In this document: positions 51,441 through 59,577 of the stretch, in pieces
Layout of the letters: each line of letters starts with the position of its first letter
Position numbering within the stretch: the stretch's first letter is position 1
Origin: Streptomyces mesophilus
Lineage (GTDB): Bacteria; Actinomycetota; Actinomycetes; Streptomycetales; Streptomycetaceae
Direction of reading: 5' to 3'
Length of the DNA: 64,000 bases
Assembly (NCBI RefSeq): GCF_011044995.1
Contig: NZ_JAAKZW010000001.1
Location: 124,001-188,000 of the forward strand
The notes under the pieces: model-generated
What the model was told of the DNA's origin: nothing
What the model saw: only the letters and a program-made list of their open reading frames with translations
Databases searched by the model: none
Position numbers and translations under genes: made by a program

Positions 51441-51741
51441 TCAACCGGGCGTGAACGGTACGTAGAAGGGGCTGGTCCACGCGAGGTTGTCGGCGGAGGC
51501 GAACTCATTGCCCCAGAAGCCGTTCTGGTACTTCATGGGCTTGGTTCCGGTGGTGGTCATGCCCCGGTCCTGCGGTGTGCGCTGCATGGTGGCCGCGAGC
51601 AGTGCCGGGTCGAGTATCCGCGTGCCGTCGACGGCGCCGTGGTCGTTGTTGAGGAATTTCGCGAACCGGGCGACGGAGTCCTGCGTCCAGAAACTGCCGT
51701 AGCCGCCGAAGGGGGCTCCGCCGGGGCTGTTGTCGGTGCGG
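51441..51741 (-). pseudogene. Remnant of a serine hydrolase (class C beta-lactamase-related / 6-aminohexanoate-dimer hydrolase-like)
   Basis: About 96 residues of recognisable sequence: PFGGYGSFWTQDSVARFAKFLNND, TRILDPALLAATMQ, YQNGFWGNEF, with no start codon, no SxxK nucleophile region and a premature stop after FTPG. The frame runs upstream into antisense of a permease remnant, so the gene was cut at about 51741. It is an internal piece of a protein that would normally be several times longer. No mobile element flanks it now. Confidence 0.68.
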
Positions 51742-52688
51742 GAGGATTCATCCCGATGGTCGGCTGGCTGATCACGGCGGTCTGCTTCAACGCCCAGTTC
51801 CCCGACATATCCAAGTGGTTCTGGCTGATGGTCTCGGTGGGCATCACCACCGCCATCAACGTCTTCGGCATGAAGCTCGCGGACCGCGTCAACAAGGTCG
51901 TCGATCGGCGCGGTCACGGCGGCCGCCGTCATCGCCGCGTACGCCTTCCTCGGCTTCGACGCCGTCTCCACTCTCGGCGAGGAGGCCAGGGGTGGGGCGA
52001 AGACGATCGGCCGAGGCATCATCGGCTGTGTCGTCGCCGCCGGAGCAATCTTCATCGTGCTGTCCTTCGTCATGCAACTGGCCCACCCCGGCGTGAAGTT
52101 CGCCGATGTCGACGCGGCCGCCTACCACCTGAAGGTCCAGGTCGGCGGCGAGACGTACGCAGAGATCATCAACTTCGTCACCATCGCCGGATCCATCGCC
52201 TCCTGTATCGCCCTGCAAGCCTCCGCCGCCCGCCTCATGTACGTCATGGGACGCGACGGCACACTGCCCAAGGCCGTCTTCGGCAACCTGTCGAAGAAGA
52301 CCGGCACGCCCGTCCTGAACCTGCTGCTGACCGCGGCCGCCGGTGTCATCGCCATGAAACTCGACCTGACCACAGCCACGTCGTTCATCAACTTCGGCGC
52401 CTTCGTCGGCTTCACGTTGGTGAATGTCTGCGTGATCGCCCATCTGGTCCGCGAGCGCCGGCGGGGGGCGCTCCCAGCCTGTTCGCGTACTTGGTGATGC
52501 CGCTCATCGGCGGCGCCGTCTCGGTCTACCTCCTGACGAAGCTCGGTGACGTCGCACTGCAGATCGGCGGCGTGTGGCTGGCGGCCGGCGTCGTCTACCT
52601 GGCGGTTCTGACCAAGGGCTTCCGCCGGCCCGCACCGGAGATGACCTTCGAGGACGACACCGCGGCCACGGACAAGGTCACCGCGTAG
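51742..52688 (+). pseudogene. Remnant of an APC-superfamily amino acid permease
   Basis: Permease sequence is spread over shifting frames. IPMVGWLITAVCFNAQFPDISKW to ADRVNKVVD comes first, then a shift at about 51903 with loss of an expected membrane segment. IGAVTAAAVIAAYAFLGFDAVSTLGEEAR to LVRERRRG follows. A final shift in a run of G near 52466 leads to SLFAYLVMPLIGGAVSVYL and the C-terminus at 52688. The N-terminal third is missing. Two frameshifts, an internal deletion and a truncation mark it as a decaying gene. It abuts the serine hydrolase remnant. Confidence 0.78.
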
Positions 52689-52712
52689 TTCCCCTCCCGC
52701 GCCCGGGCCCGA

Positions 52713-53774
52713 TCAGAGCGTCCGCGGCCGCATGTCCCCGCCGAACGTCGTGCGGTAGTCGGGGATGACGATCCGGGTCGTCGGGGTCTCCTGGTGGACC
52801 TGGGTGGCGAAGCCGTCCAGGTCCATCGCCGGGTCGTGGCGCGGGAGCTTGCTGAGCGGCTCCTCGAAGTTGTCCCAGTGCACGGGGACGACGACGCCGG
52901 GCCGGCCCAGAGCTCGCAGCAGGCGGGGCACATAGCGGGAGGTGGCGGTGCTGGACGGCACCGCGATCATCGCGAGATCGGGGGTGAGTCCCTGCACGGC
53001 TCGCTCGGCGAAGTCGCTGGCGCCCATGAGGAACGCGGAAGGTCCTGCGCTTCCCGCGGTTACCTGGAAGGCGAGCGTGTCGCCCTCCGGCAGGTCGCCG
53101 ATGCTCCTCGGGGCCGCGGCGGGTGGGGCGTTGAGCGTGCCCGGGGCGAAGTAGGAGTGCCGTTTGTTGCGGCTGTGCAGGCTCGATACGACCTCGACGG
53201 TGATCCCGCCGAAGTCCAGTACCTCACCGCCCTTGACCACCGAGATCTGCTCCGGATCGACGCCGAACGCGACGAGGAGATGGAACGTGGTCTCGGTGCC
53301 GACGATCCGCGCACCCGTGGTCTTCGCGATGTACGGCACATCCGCGATGTGGTCCCAGTGGGAGTGGCTGACCAGCACGATCTCGGGGCGGCCGATGTGC
53401 TCCCGTACGAGATCGGGGTCAAACTCGAGCTTGGTGCCCGGGTTGAAGGCCCCGTCGAACAGGCCGGTCTTGAAGCGGGTGATGTAGGGATCGAAGAGCA
53501 CTGTCCGGTCGTCGACGTCGATGCGCCAGCCGGAGGTGCCCAGCCAGCGGAACGAGGCCGAACCGGCCGCAGGGGCCGCGCGCCCGGCTTCATCGGAGGC
53601 GGTCGTCGGGGAGCTGGTGAGCGCGGAGCTCGTGGGCGCTGAGGCGGTGGTTGCGGAGGCCGCGGCGGGAATCAGTGGAGCGGCCGCTCCGAGTGCGGCG
53701 CCGCGCAGCATCGTGCGTCGGCCGAACCTCTGGATGTTCCGCTGCGGGCGCTGGGCGCCTGTGTCGTCGTTCAT
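52713..53774 (-). CDS. Tat-exported metallo-beta-lactamase-fold hydrolase
   Basis: A 353-residue protein. The N-terminus carries a twin-arginine signal (FGRRTMLRGAALGAAAPLIPAAASA). The zinc motif HSHWDH lies near residue 137, with a second-shell Asp in MGASDFAERAV and a late His in VPVHWDNFEE. This layout matches the UPF0173/UlaG-like and NAPE-PLD-like branch of the fold, where phosphodiesters or lactones are substrates; it is not an alkylsulfatase. Two inverted repeats sit in its promoter region at 53808-53850. Actual substrate unknown. Confidence 0.84.
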   Translation of the reverse strand: MNDDTGAQRPQRNIQRFGRRTMLRGAALGAAAPLIPAAASATTASAPTSSALTSSPTTASDEAGRAAPAAGSASFRWLGTSGWRIDVDDRTVLFDPYITRFKTGLFDGAFNPGTKLEFDPDLVREHIGRPEIVLVSHSHWDHIADVPYIAKTTGARIVGTETTFHLLVAFGVDPEQISVVKGGEVLDFGGITVEVVSSLHSRNKRHSYFAPGTLNAPPAAAPRSIGDLPEGDTLAFQVTAGSAGPSAFLMGASDFAERAVQGLTPDLAMIAVPSSTATSRYVPRLLRALGRPGVVVPVHWDNFEEPLSKLPRHDPAMDLDGFATQVHQETPTTRIVIPDYRTTFGGDMRPRTL

Positions 53775-53807
53775 GGCCTCAGGAGATCAGGGGACAGCCC
53801 CCACCGT

Positions 53808-53850
53808 CCAAGATCAAAATCTTGGAGTCGTCATATGCATCCGCATATGA
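53808..53850. promoter_or_regulatory. Two adjacent inverted repeats upstream of the Tat-exported hydrolase
   Basis: CCAAGAT-CAAA-ATCTTGG spans 53808-53825 and TCATATGC-ATCC-GCATATGA spans 53831-53850; both have perfect arms. They lie 34-76 bases upstream of the start at 53774 and just after the stop of the beta-lactamase-like gene. The first could be a terminator of that gene, the second an operator. AT-rich arms stand out in this GC-rich DNA. Confidence 0.5.
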
Positions 53851-53857
53851 GTGCACG

Positions 53858-54751
53858 TCAGAGGCCTTGGCTGCGAAGGAAATCGACGGCAATTCTGGCC
53901 GTGGCGCCGATCGCGGAGTCCACCGCCGTCCGTGAGGCGGTCAGCTCCCGCGTACGGGCGAAGACGGAGACCGCATAGCGGCCCCCATCCGGATACCGGA
54001 CGACCCCCGCCTCCATGTGCAGCCCGGGCAGGGTCCCCGTCTTCGCCGCGACCGTCACTTCATCGGGGAACCCGGAGACCAGGCGGTGTCGGAACACCTG
54101 GCGGGCCATCAACTCCCGTACCTGCGCACAGGCTTGTGGTGGGCCTGCCTCGTCACGCCAGACGAGACGCAGAAGCCAGGTGATCTCACGAGGCGTGGCG
54201 GAGTTGGTCCGCTGCGGATCGAGCACGCCCATCCGTCTCTTGCGCTCGTCCGGCAAGGACGGGTAGCGCTGGGCGAACTCCGCTTCGTTCCGTGCGCCCA
54301 CCTCGGCGAGCATCAACTCCAGTACCTCGCGGGGGCCGCCCACGATCCGGGTCCTGGTGAGCCCGAGTTCTTTGGCGAGGAGCTGGACCGTGTCCAGGCC
54401 GACCCGGTCGAGGAGCAGATCCGCTGCCGAGTTGTCGCTCACCGAGAGGGCGAAATACGCGAGATCGCGCAGCGACAACTCGATGTCGTCCACACAGCCG
54501 GCAGTCCCCCAGCCGCCGAGCCGGTCGGCGGCTGTGACCCGTACGCGCTCACGCGGATCGAGTTGGCCGGCGGCGACCTGCCGGGCGAACTCCAGGACCA
54601 GCAGCACCTTGAAGATCGAGGCGATCACGACGGGCTCGTCCGCGCCGACGGCCACCTCCGCGGTGTCCGGCGCGCCACCGACCGGCACCGCATGCAGCAC
54701 GCCCTCGGCGCCCGCCTCGGCGAAGACCTCGCGGATCCGTTGCTCGACCAT
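53858..54751 (-). CDS. Class A beta-lactamase-like serine hydrolase without signal peptide
   Basis: 297 residues; the ATG at 54751 has GGAGGAG seven bases upstream. The three penicillin-recognition elements are present: Ser45-Ile-Phe-Lys48, Ser106-Asp-Asn108 and Lys237-Thr-Gly239. A clear counterpart of the deacylation Glu166 motif was not found, and there is no signal peptide, so secretion and true beta-lactamase activity are doubtful. It is divergent from a LysR regulator with only 30 bases between, an arrangement like ampC-ampR. It may be a cytoplasmic esterase or peptidase of the same fold. Confidence 0.82.
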   Translation of the reverse strand: MVEQRIREVFAEAGAEGVLHAVPVGGAPDTAEVAVGADEPVVIASIFKVLLVLEFARQVAAGQLDPRERVRVTAADRLGGWGTAGCVDDIELSLRDLAYFALSVSDNSAADLLLDRVGLDTVQLLAKELGLTRTRIVGGPREVLELMLAEVGARNEAEFAQRYPSLPDERKRRMGVLDPQRTNSATPREITWLLRLVWRDEAGPPQACAQVRELMARQVFRHRLVSGFPDEVTVAAKTGTLPGLHMEAGVVRYPDGGRYAVSVFARTRELTASRTAVDSAIGATARIAVDFLRSQGL

Positions 54752-54781
54752 CGGTTCGCTCCTCCCGTAAGGTGCCTGGCT

Positions 54782-55759
54782 GTGGATCTCCTGCGCCACC
54801 TGCGCATATTCGTCGTCGTCGCCGACGAGCTGCACTTCAGCCGGGCCGCCGACCAGCTTGGCATGGCCCAACCACCGCTCAGTCAGGCGGTACGCAGGCT
54901 GGAGAAGGACCTCGGCGCGGACCTGTTCGACCGCACGCACCGCCAGGTCCGACTGACCGCTGCCGGCATGGTGTTGCTGGACGAGGCGCGTGAACTCCTC
55001 GCCCGTGAAGCGCGGTTGCGGACGCTGGCCCGCCGCGCCGGGGACGGCGGCCTGGGCGCACTGCGCGCGGGAGTTCCGCCCGACACCACGGTCGCGACCC
55101 TCTCCTCGCTGCTCTCGGCCTGCGCGGAGCAATCCCCGGGCCTGACCGTCGACCTCCAGGAGATCACGACCGAGGAGCAGCTGCGGCTACTTGCCTCGGG
55201 TGGACTCGACGTCGGCCTGGTGCACCAGCCCGTGGACACCACGGAACTCCGCCTCGGCCCGGTGGTGTGCGCGGAGCTCGGTGTCGTCCTGCCCCGGACG
55301 TCTCCGCTGGCCCGGCTCCCCGAGATCGCCCTCGGTGACCTCTCCGGCCACGATCTGGTGCTCTTTCCCCGCGCCCAGGCCTCCGGCTGGTACGACCGGA
55401 TTCTCGACACGTGCCGCGTGGAGGGCTTCGTGCCCGGTCGTCTCCGGCACGCTTCCAACCCCGAGTTCCTGCTGGCCCTCGTGCACGCCGGCCACGGCGT
55501 CGCCTTCGACCAGGGGCCGGTGGCGCGCAAGGAACCACACGTCGTCTGGCGGCCGTTGGCGGGCCGCCCCTTGGTCCGGCGGACGACCGGGGCCTGGCCT
55601 GCCGGCCGGTCCGCGCACCCGGCGGCGCCGCACTTCGCCGAACTCGCGGCCGGTGTACTCGCCCGTGACCGCACGGCTGCCCTGCACCGCGAGGAGCGCC
55701 CCGGCCCACCGGACGGGCCGCCCCGCCCGTGGTCGGTGGTTTACGAAGAGTCCAGCTGA
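54782..55759 (+). CDS. LysR-family transcriptional regulator
   Basis: A 325-residue protein from a GTG at 54782. The winged helix-turn-helix occupies about residues 4-62 (HLRIFVVVADELHFSRAADQLGMAQPPLSQAVRRLEKDLG). A periplasmic-binding-protein-like effector domain follows (LDVGLVHQPVD; GVVLPRTSPLARL). It is divergent from the beta-lactamase-like gene and so is likely to control it. The last 25 residues are proline-rich and atypical. Its effector is unknown. Confidence 0.87.
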   Translation: MDLLRHLRIFVVVADELHFSRAADQLGMAQPPLSQAVRRLEKDLGADLFDRTHRQVRLTAAGMVLLDEARELLAREARLRTLARRAGDGGLGALRAGVPPDTTVATLSSLLSACAEQSPGLTVDLQEITTEEQLRLLASGGLDVGLVHQPVDTTELRLGPVVCAELGVVLPRTSPLARLPEIALGDLSGHDLVLFPRAQASGWYDRILDTCRVEGFVPGRLRHASNPEFLLALVHAGHGVAFDQGPVARKEPHVVWRPLAGRPLVRRTTGAWPAGRSAHPAAPHFAELAAGVLARDRTAALHREERPGPPDGPPRPWSVVYEESS

Positions 55760-55778
55760 TGCAGAGACATCCGGCCGG

Positions 55779-57593
55779 TCAAAAGGCCACCGCGCGTTGG
55801 GCAGCCAGGCGTACCGGTGCGTTCGGTGCTCCGTAGCCGCGGTATCCCCCGTCGCGCTGGACGAGTTCGAAGAAGACGCGGCCGACGGTGCGCGTGTAGC
55901 AGTGGCGCAGGGTGCCGTACGCGTCGCGATCGTAGAGGATGCCCAGCTTCTGGTAGACCGACCACTCCTCCTCGGACAGTCCGTAGCGGGCGGCCAGGTC
56001 GTCGTAGTAGTTGGCGGGGATCGGCAGCAGATGTCCGCCGGCCTCGCAGAAGCGGCGGGCGGTGGTGACCAGGTCGTCGCAGGCGAGGGCGATGTGCTGG
56101 GGGCGGCCGAGGTCGTCGCCGGGCCCGGGGCCGACACCGAGGGCGATGCGGACGCTGCCGTCGGCCGTACTGACGGCGCGGCTGCGGAGCAGCCCGTAGG
56201 GGTCGGCGACGTCGACGCTGTCCTGGGCGTCGAGCCCGAGCACACCGCGGTGGAAGAGGGTGGCCTCGTCGAACTGGTGCCAGGGCTGGGTGAGGGCCAG
56301 ATGGTCGATGTGGTGGATGCCGTGTCCGTCGGCTTCCTGGGCGGAGGAATCGAATTCCTGGCCGGTGGGCTCGAAGTCCTCGGTCCAGCTGGGGAGTTCG
56401 GGGCGGCGGGTGGCGCAGAAGAAGAGTGCCGTGCCGTCGGGCGCCGCGACCGAGGACAGCGGGACATCACCGGGCGCGCGTCGGCGCGGCAGCACGGGGG
56501 CGAGCAGCGCCTCGGCGCGCTGTGCGGCGGCGGCCGGGTCGGGGGATTCCAGGCCGAGCGCGGCGAGTACGGTCCCGTCGCGGCGGGCTGCGGGCCCAGA
56601 GGGCCCGGTGTTGACGAGGATGCGGGCCTCGCCCTGCTCCCACAGGTCCACGGGTTTGCCGTGGTGGCGGCCGGTGCGGGTGAAGCCGAGGGCGGTGAGG
56701 AGTTCGGCGGTCGGTTCGACGTCGGTGGTGACGAGTTCGGCGAAGGCGACGCCGGTGGGCACGACGGGGGCCGGTGAGGCGTGCACGCCGGTGGATTCCT
56801 GCAGTACGAGCAGGGAGCGCAGCGCGTCCACGGCGGTGGTCGCGGCATCCGCCTGCCGGAAGACGTCGTTGAAGATCTCGAGGGAGAGCGGTCCGTCGTA
56901 GCCGGCGCGGATGACATGGCCGAGGAAGCCGGCGACGTCGAGGCCGCCTTGGCCGGGGAAGCAGCGGTAGTGGCGGCTCCACTGCAGTACGTCCATGGCG
57001 AGTTGGGGAGCGTCGGCCAGCTGCAGGAAGTAGATCTTCTCGCCGGGGATGTCCTCGATGGCCTTGGGGTCGCTGCCGCGGGCGAGGATGTGGAAGCTGT
57101 CCAGGCAGAGCCCGAGTGCCGGGTGGTCCGCGGCTTCGACGATCCGCCAGGCGTGGTCGTAGGTGTTCACGTGGCGTCCCCAGGCGAGTGCCTCGTATGC
57201 CACGCGGATGTCGTACTCCGCAGCGAGATCGGCCAGTTGACGCAGCTGGGCGGCGGCGAGGGCGTCGTCGTCGACGGCGTTCGGCGAGACGCTGGAGCAG
57301 ACCAGGACGGTGTCCGTGCCGAGCCTGCGCATGAGCCGGAACTTGTGCTCGGCGCGGCGCAGGTTGCGGGCGAACTCCTCGTCGGGCACGGCCTCGATGT
57401 CGCGCATCGGCTGGTAGAGGTCGATGGTCAGGCCCAGGTCCGCGCAGCGGGTGCGGATCTCCTCCGGGGTGAGCGGGCTGGTGAGCAGGTCGTTCTCGAA
57501 GATCTCCACGCCGTCGAATCCGGCGCGGGCCGCGGCGGTGAGCTTCTCGGTGAGCGGGCCGCTCAGCGAAACAGTGGCGATGGATGTGCGCAC
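55779..57593 (-). CDS. quiC: QuiC-type 3-dehydroshikimate dehydratase fused to a hydroxyphenylpyruvate dioxygenase-like domain
   Basis: A 604-residue two-domain protein. Residues 1-270 form a sugar-phosphate-isomerase-like barrel whose metal ligands Glu134, Asp165, Gln191 and Glu239 match the numbering recalled for Pseudomonas QuiC1. The second part (about 285-604) is a vicinal-oxygen-chelate domain with His in GIHHIDHLAL (about 425), His in PQHIALACDD (about 500) and Glu in FFELVQRDGG (about 575), an apparently intact iron-binding triad. The barrel converts 3-dehydroshikimate to protocatechuate. The dioxygenase-like domain's role is unproven. It is downstream of shikimate dehydrogenase in one operon. 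Confidence 0.9.
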   Translation of the reverse strand: MRTSIATVSLSGPLTEKLTAAARAGFDGVEIFENDLLTSPLTPEEIRTRCADLGLTIDLYQPMRDIEAVPDEEFARNLRRAEHKFRLMRRLGTDTVLVCSSVSPNAVDDDALAAAQLRQLADLAAEYDIRVAYEALAWGRHVNTYDHAWRIVEAADHPALGLCLDSFHILARGSDPKAIEDIPGEKIYFLQLADAPQLAMDVLQWSRHYRCFPGQGGLDVAGFLGHVIRAGYDGPLSLEIFNDVFRQADAATTAVDALRSLLVLQESTGVHASPAPVVPTGVAFAELVTTDVEPTAELLTALGFTRTGRHHGKPVDLWEQGEARILVNTGPSGPAARRDGTVLAALGLESPDPAAAAQRAEALLAPVLPRRRAPGDVPLSSVAAPDGTALFFCATRRPELPSWTEDFEPTGQEFDSSAQEADGHGIHHIDHLALTQPWHQFDEATLFHRGVLGLDAQDSVDVADPYGLLRSRAVSTADGSVRIALGVGPGPGDDLGRPQHIALACDDLVTTARRFCEAGGHLLPIPANYYDDLAARYGLSEEEWSVYQKLGILYDRDAYGTLRHCYTRTVGRVFFELVQRDGGYRGYGAPNAPVRLAAQRAVAF

Positions 57594-57648
57594 GGCAGGC
57601 TCCTTCGGGGGTGTACGAGGCGGTAGTGGCAGCCGTTCCGCTCGCCGG

Positions 57649-58539
57649 CTATGCGCCGTACGCGGTGCGCAGGGCCGTCTCCTGGTCGGTGATCTCGGTG
57701 AAGTGCGCGAGCATCCGGTCGGCGTCGGGCTCGCGCCCGGTGAAGATGCGGAACGCGTCTACGGCCTGGAAGACGACCATGCCGCCGCCGTGCAGGACGG
57801 CACAGCCGCGCGCCCGCGCGGCGCGGATCAGCGCGGTCTCCAGCGGTCGGTAGACGATGTCCGCAACCCACAGTCCGGGGTGCAACAGCTCTTCGGGCAG
57901 CGGCAGTCCGGGGTGTGCGGCCATTCCGGTCGGCGTGGCGTGCACGATTCCGTCGGCCTCGGCGACGTGGGCGGCGAGTGTGTCCGCCGGCTCGAAATGC
58001 GCACGTTTCTCGCCGAAGTGCAGGTTGAGGGAGTCCGCGAGCGCGGCGGCCCGTTCCGGTACGGCGTCCACGACGGTGAGCCGGCCGGTGCCGAGGGTGA
58101 GCAGAGCGTGCGCGACCGCGGCCCCCGCTCCCCCGGCTCCGAGCAGCACCACCTGTTCCTTGGCCGCATCGGGCAGGCCGCGCGTGAAAGCGGCGGCGAA
58201 CCCGGTGACATCCGTGTTGTGGCCGATCGCGCGCCCGTCTTCAAAGACGACCGTGTTCACCGCGCCGAGTTCGGCTGCCTGCGGGGACAGGGCGTCGAGG
58301 TGCGCGATGACGTGCTGCTTGCACGGGTGCGTGATGTTCAGCCCGTCGAAGCCGAGGTCGCGCGCGGCGCGCACGAGGTCCCCCACGGCGGTGGCCGGCC
58401 GCTCGAGTACGTCGATGTCGATCAGCCGGTAGAGGTAGCGCAGGCCGAGATGGTCGGCTTCCCTCTCATGCAGGGCAGGGCTGAGCGACGGGCCGACTCC
58501 GGCGCCTATCAGGCCGATCAGATACGTCTGCCGGGGCAC
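57649..58539 (-). CDS. aroE: Shikimate/quinate dehydrogenase
   Basis: A 296-residue protein from a GTG at 58539 with GGAGGG upstream. Shikimate-binding Ser18 and Ser20 (PSLSPALHE), the catalytic pair Lys74 (NITHPCKQ) and Asp110 (GHNTDVTGF), and the nucleotide motif GAGGAGAAVAHAL near 133 are present. Linked to quiC and an MFS carrier, it most likely works in the catabolic direction, oxidising shikimate or quinate to the 3-dehydro compound, rather than in aromatic amino acid synthesis. It is controlled from the promoter at 58561-58591. Confidence 0.9.
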   Translation of the reverse strand: MPRQTYLIGLIGAGVGPSLSPALHEREADHLGLRYLYRLIDIDVLERPATAVGDLVRAARDLGFDGLNITHPCKQHVIAHLDALSPQAAELGAVNTVVFEDGRAIGHNTDVTGFAAAFTRGLPDAAKEQVVLLGAGGAGAAVAHALLTLGTGRLTVVDAVPERAAALADSLNLHFGEKRAHFEPADTLAAHVAEADGIVHATPTGMAAHPGLPLPEELLHPGLWVADIVYRPLETALIRAARARGCAVLHGGGMVVFQAVDAFRIFTGREPDADRMLAHFTEITDQETALRTAYGA

Positions 58540-58560
58540 GGGCGCCCTCCACGACTAGCT

Positions 58561-58591
58561 AATGTACGAAACGGTTCGTTAGTAATAGCAA
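58561..58591 (-). promoter_or_regulatory. Promoter with embedded TetR-type operator for the aroE-quiC operon
   Basis: On the minus strand TTGCTA (58586-58591) and TACATT (58561-58566) are 19 bases apart. Between and overlapping them is TACGAA-ACGG-TTCGT (58565-58579), with exact 5-bp arms ACGAA/TTCGT. A repressor here would block RNA polymerase. The divergent TetR gene at 58695 is the obvious binder. Confidence 0.58.
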
Positions 58592-58694
58592 GGACGGACC
58601 GCTCAGGGAAGAGGCCTGACGGATCCGGCCGCCCGATGCCTGACTCCTACAATCACCGGATGCCAAGCACGTCCCAGCCGCATGGAGGATTGCG

Positions 58695-59387
58695 TTGACG
58701 ACCACCGAGGAGCCTTCGGCCCGGCGCGGGACCCGCATCCGCGACGCGGCCCGCACGAAGGCCGAGATCCTCGCGGTCGCCACCGAGGAGTTCGCCCGAG
58801 CCGGCTACACCGGAGCGCGGGTGGACGAGATAGCCGCCCGCATGCGCACCACGAAGCGGATGATCTATTACTACTTCGGCGGCAAGGAACAGCTGTTCAC
58901 CGCCGTACTTGAGCACTCGTACGCGGAGATCCGGAGCAAGGAACAGGATCTCGACGTCGAGCACCTCGACCCCGTCGCGGCGATCCGCCGCCTCGCCGAG
59001 CTGACCTTCGATCACCACGAGGCACACCCGGACTTCATCCGCCTCGTCAGCATCGAGAACATCCACGAAGCCGAGCACATCGCCGCCTCACAGACCCTGG
59101 GCTCCCTCAACTCCCCGGCCATCGACGTGCTCCGGCGGATTCTGGACGCGGGCCGCGCACAGGGCGCGTTCTCGGCGGACGTGGACGCGGTGGACCTGCA
59201 CGCGATGATCAGCTCGTTCTGCTTCTTCCGTGTGTCCAACCGCCACACCTTCGGCGCGCTGTTCGGCCGCGACCTGACCGCAGCCTCGGAGCGCGAGCGC
59301 TACCGCAGGATGCTCGGCGACATGGTGATCGCCTACCTGACGGCCCCGCGTCACGCCGACCAGGGACCGTTGACCCCCGATCACTGA
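58695..59387 (+). CDS. TetR-family regulator of the quinate/shikimate unit
   Basis: 230 residues; a TTG start at 58695 is set by GGAGG five bases upstream. The DNA-binding domain spans about residues 20-68 (KAEILAVATEEFARAGYTGARVDEIAARMR, TTKRMIYYYFGGKEQLF). The C-terminal part resembles the Corynebacterium/Rhodococcus TetR class that regulates aromatic catabolism (FDHHEAHPDFIRLVSIENIHEAEHI). It lies between divergent aroE-quiC and the downstream MFS gene. Likely inducer: quinate, shikimate or dehydroshikimate. Confidence 0.88.
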   Translation: MTTTEEPSARRGTRIRDAARTKAEILAVATEEFARAGYTGARVDEIAARMRTTKRMIYYYFGGKEQLFTAVLEHSYAEIRSKEQDLDVEHLDPVAAIRRLAELTFDHHEAHPDFIRLVSIENIHEAEHIAASQTLGSLNSPAIDVLRRILDAGRAQGAFSADVDAVDLHAMISSFCFFRVSNRHTFGALFGRDLTAASERERYRRMLGDMVIAYLTAPRHADQGPLTPDH

Positions 59388-59417
59388 CCACCGCAGCGAA
59401 CAACCCGCGCACACCCC

Positions 59418-59484
59418 TTGACACCCGCAAGCCACGGACCCCAACATCCGTAACCACTCACTATTAACCATCTGGTGAGTTAAT
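59418..59484 (+). promoter_or_regulatory. Promoter and gapped inverted repeat upstream of the shikimate MFS gene
   Basis: TTGACA at 59418-59423 is followed after 18 bases by CAACAT, a plausible -10. Just downstream ATTAAC (59463-59468) and GTTAAT (59479-59484) are exact complements separated by 10 bases. A bound regulator would stop early transcription. The repeat differs from the operator at 58565. Confidence 0.5.
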
Positions 59485-59577
59485 TCGCCAGGTCCGGTGC
59501 CGCGCTTCCCGCGAGCCCGGCTCCCGGCGCCTCCTCCCCGCCACTCCGCCCGCCCGGAGTTCTCCAAGGAGTCCGCG

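Noticed and set aside
59463..59484. ATTAAC-N10-GTTAAT as a member of the recurrent operator family
   Set aside because: Half-sites point the opposite way and the spacing is 10, not 8; treated as a separate site.
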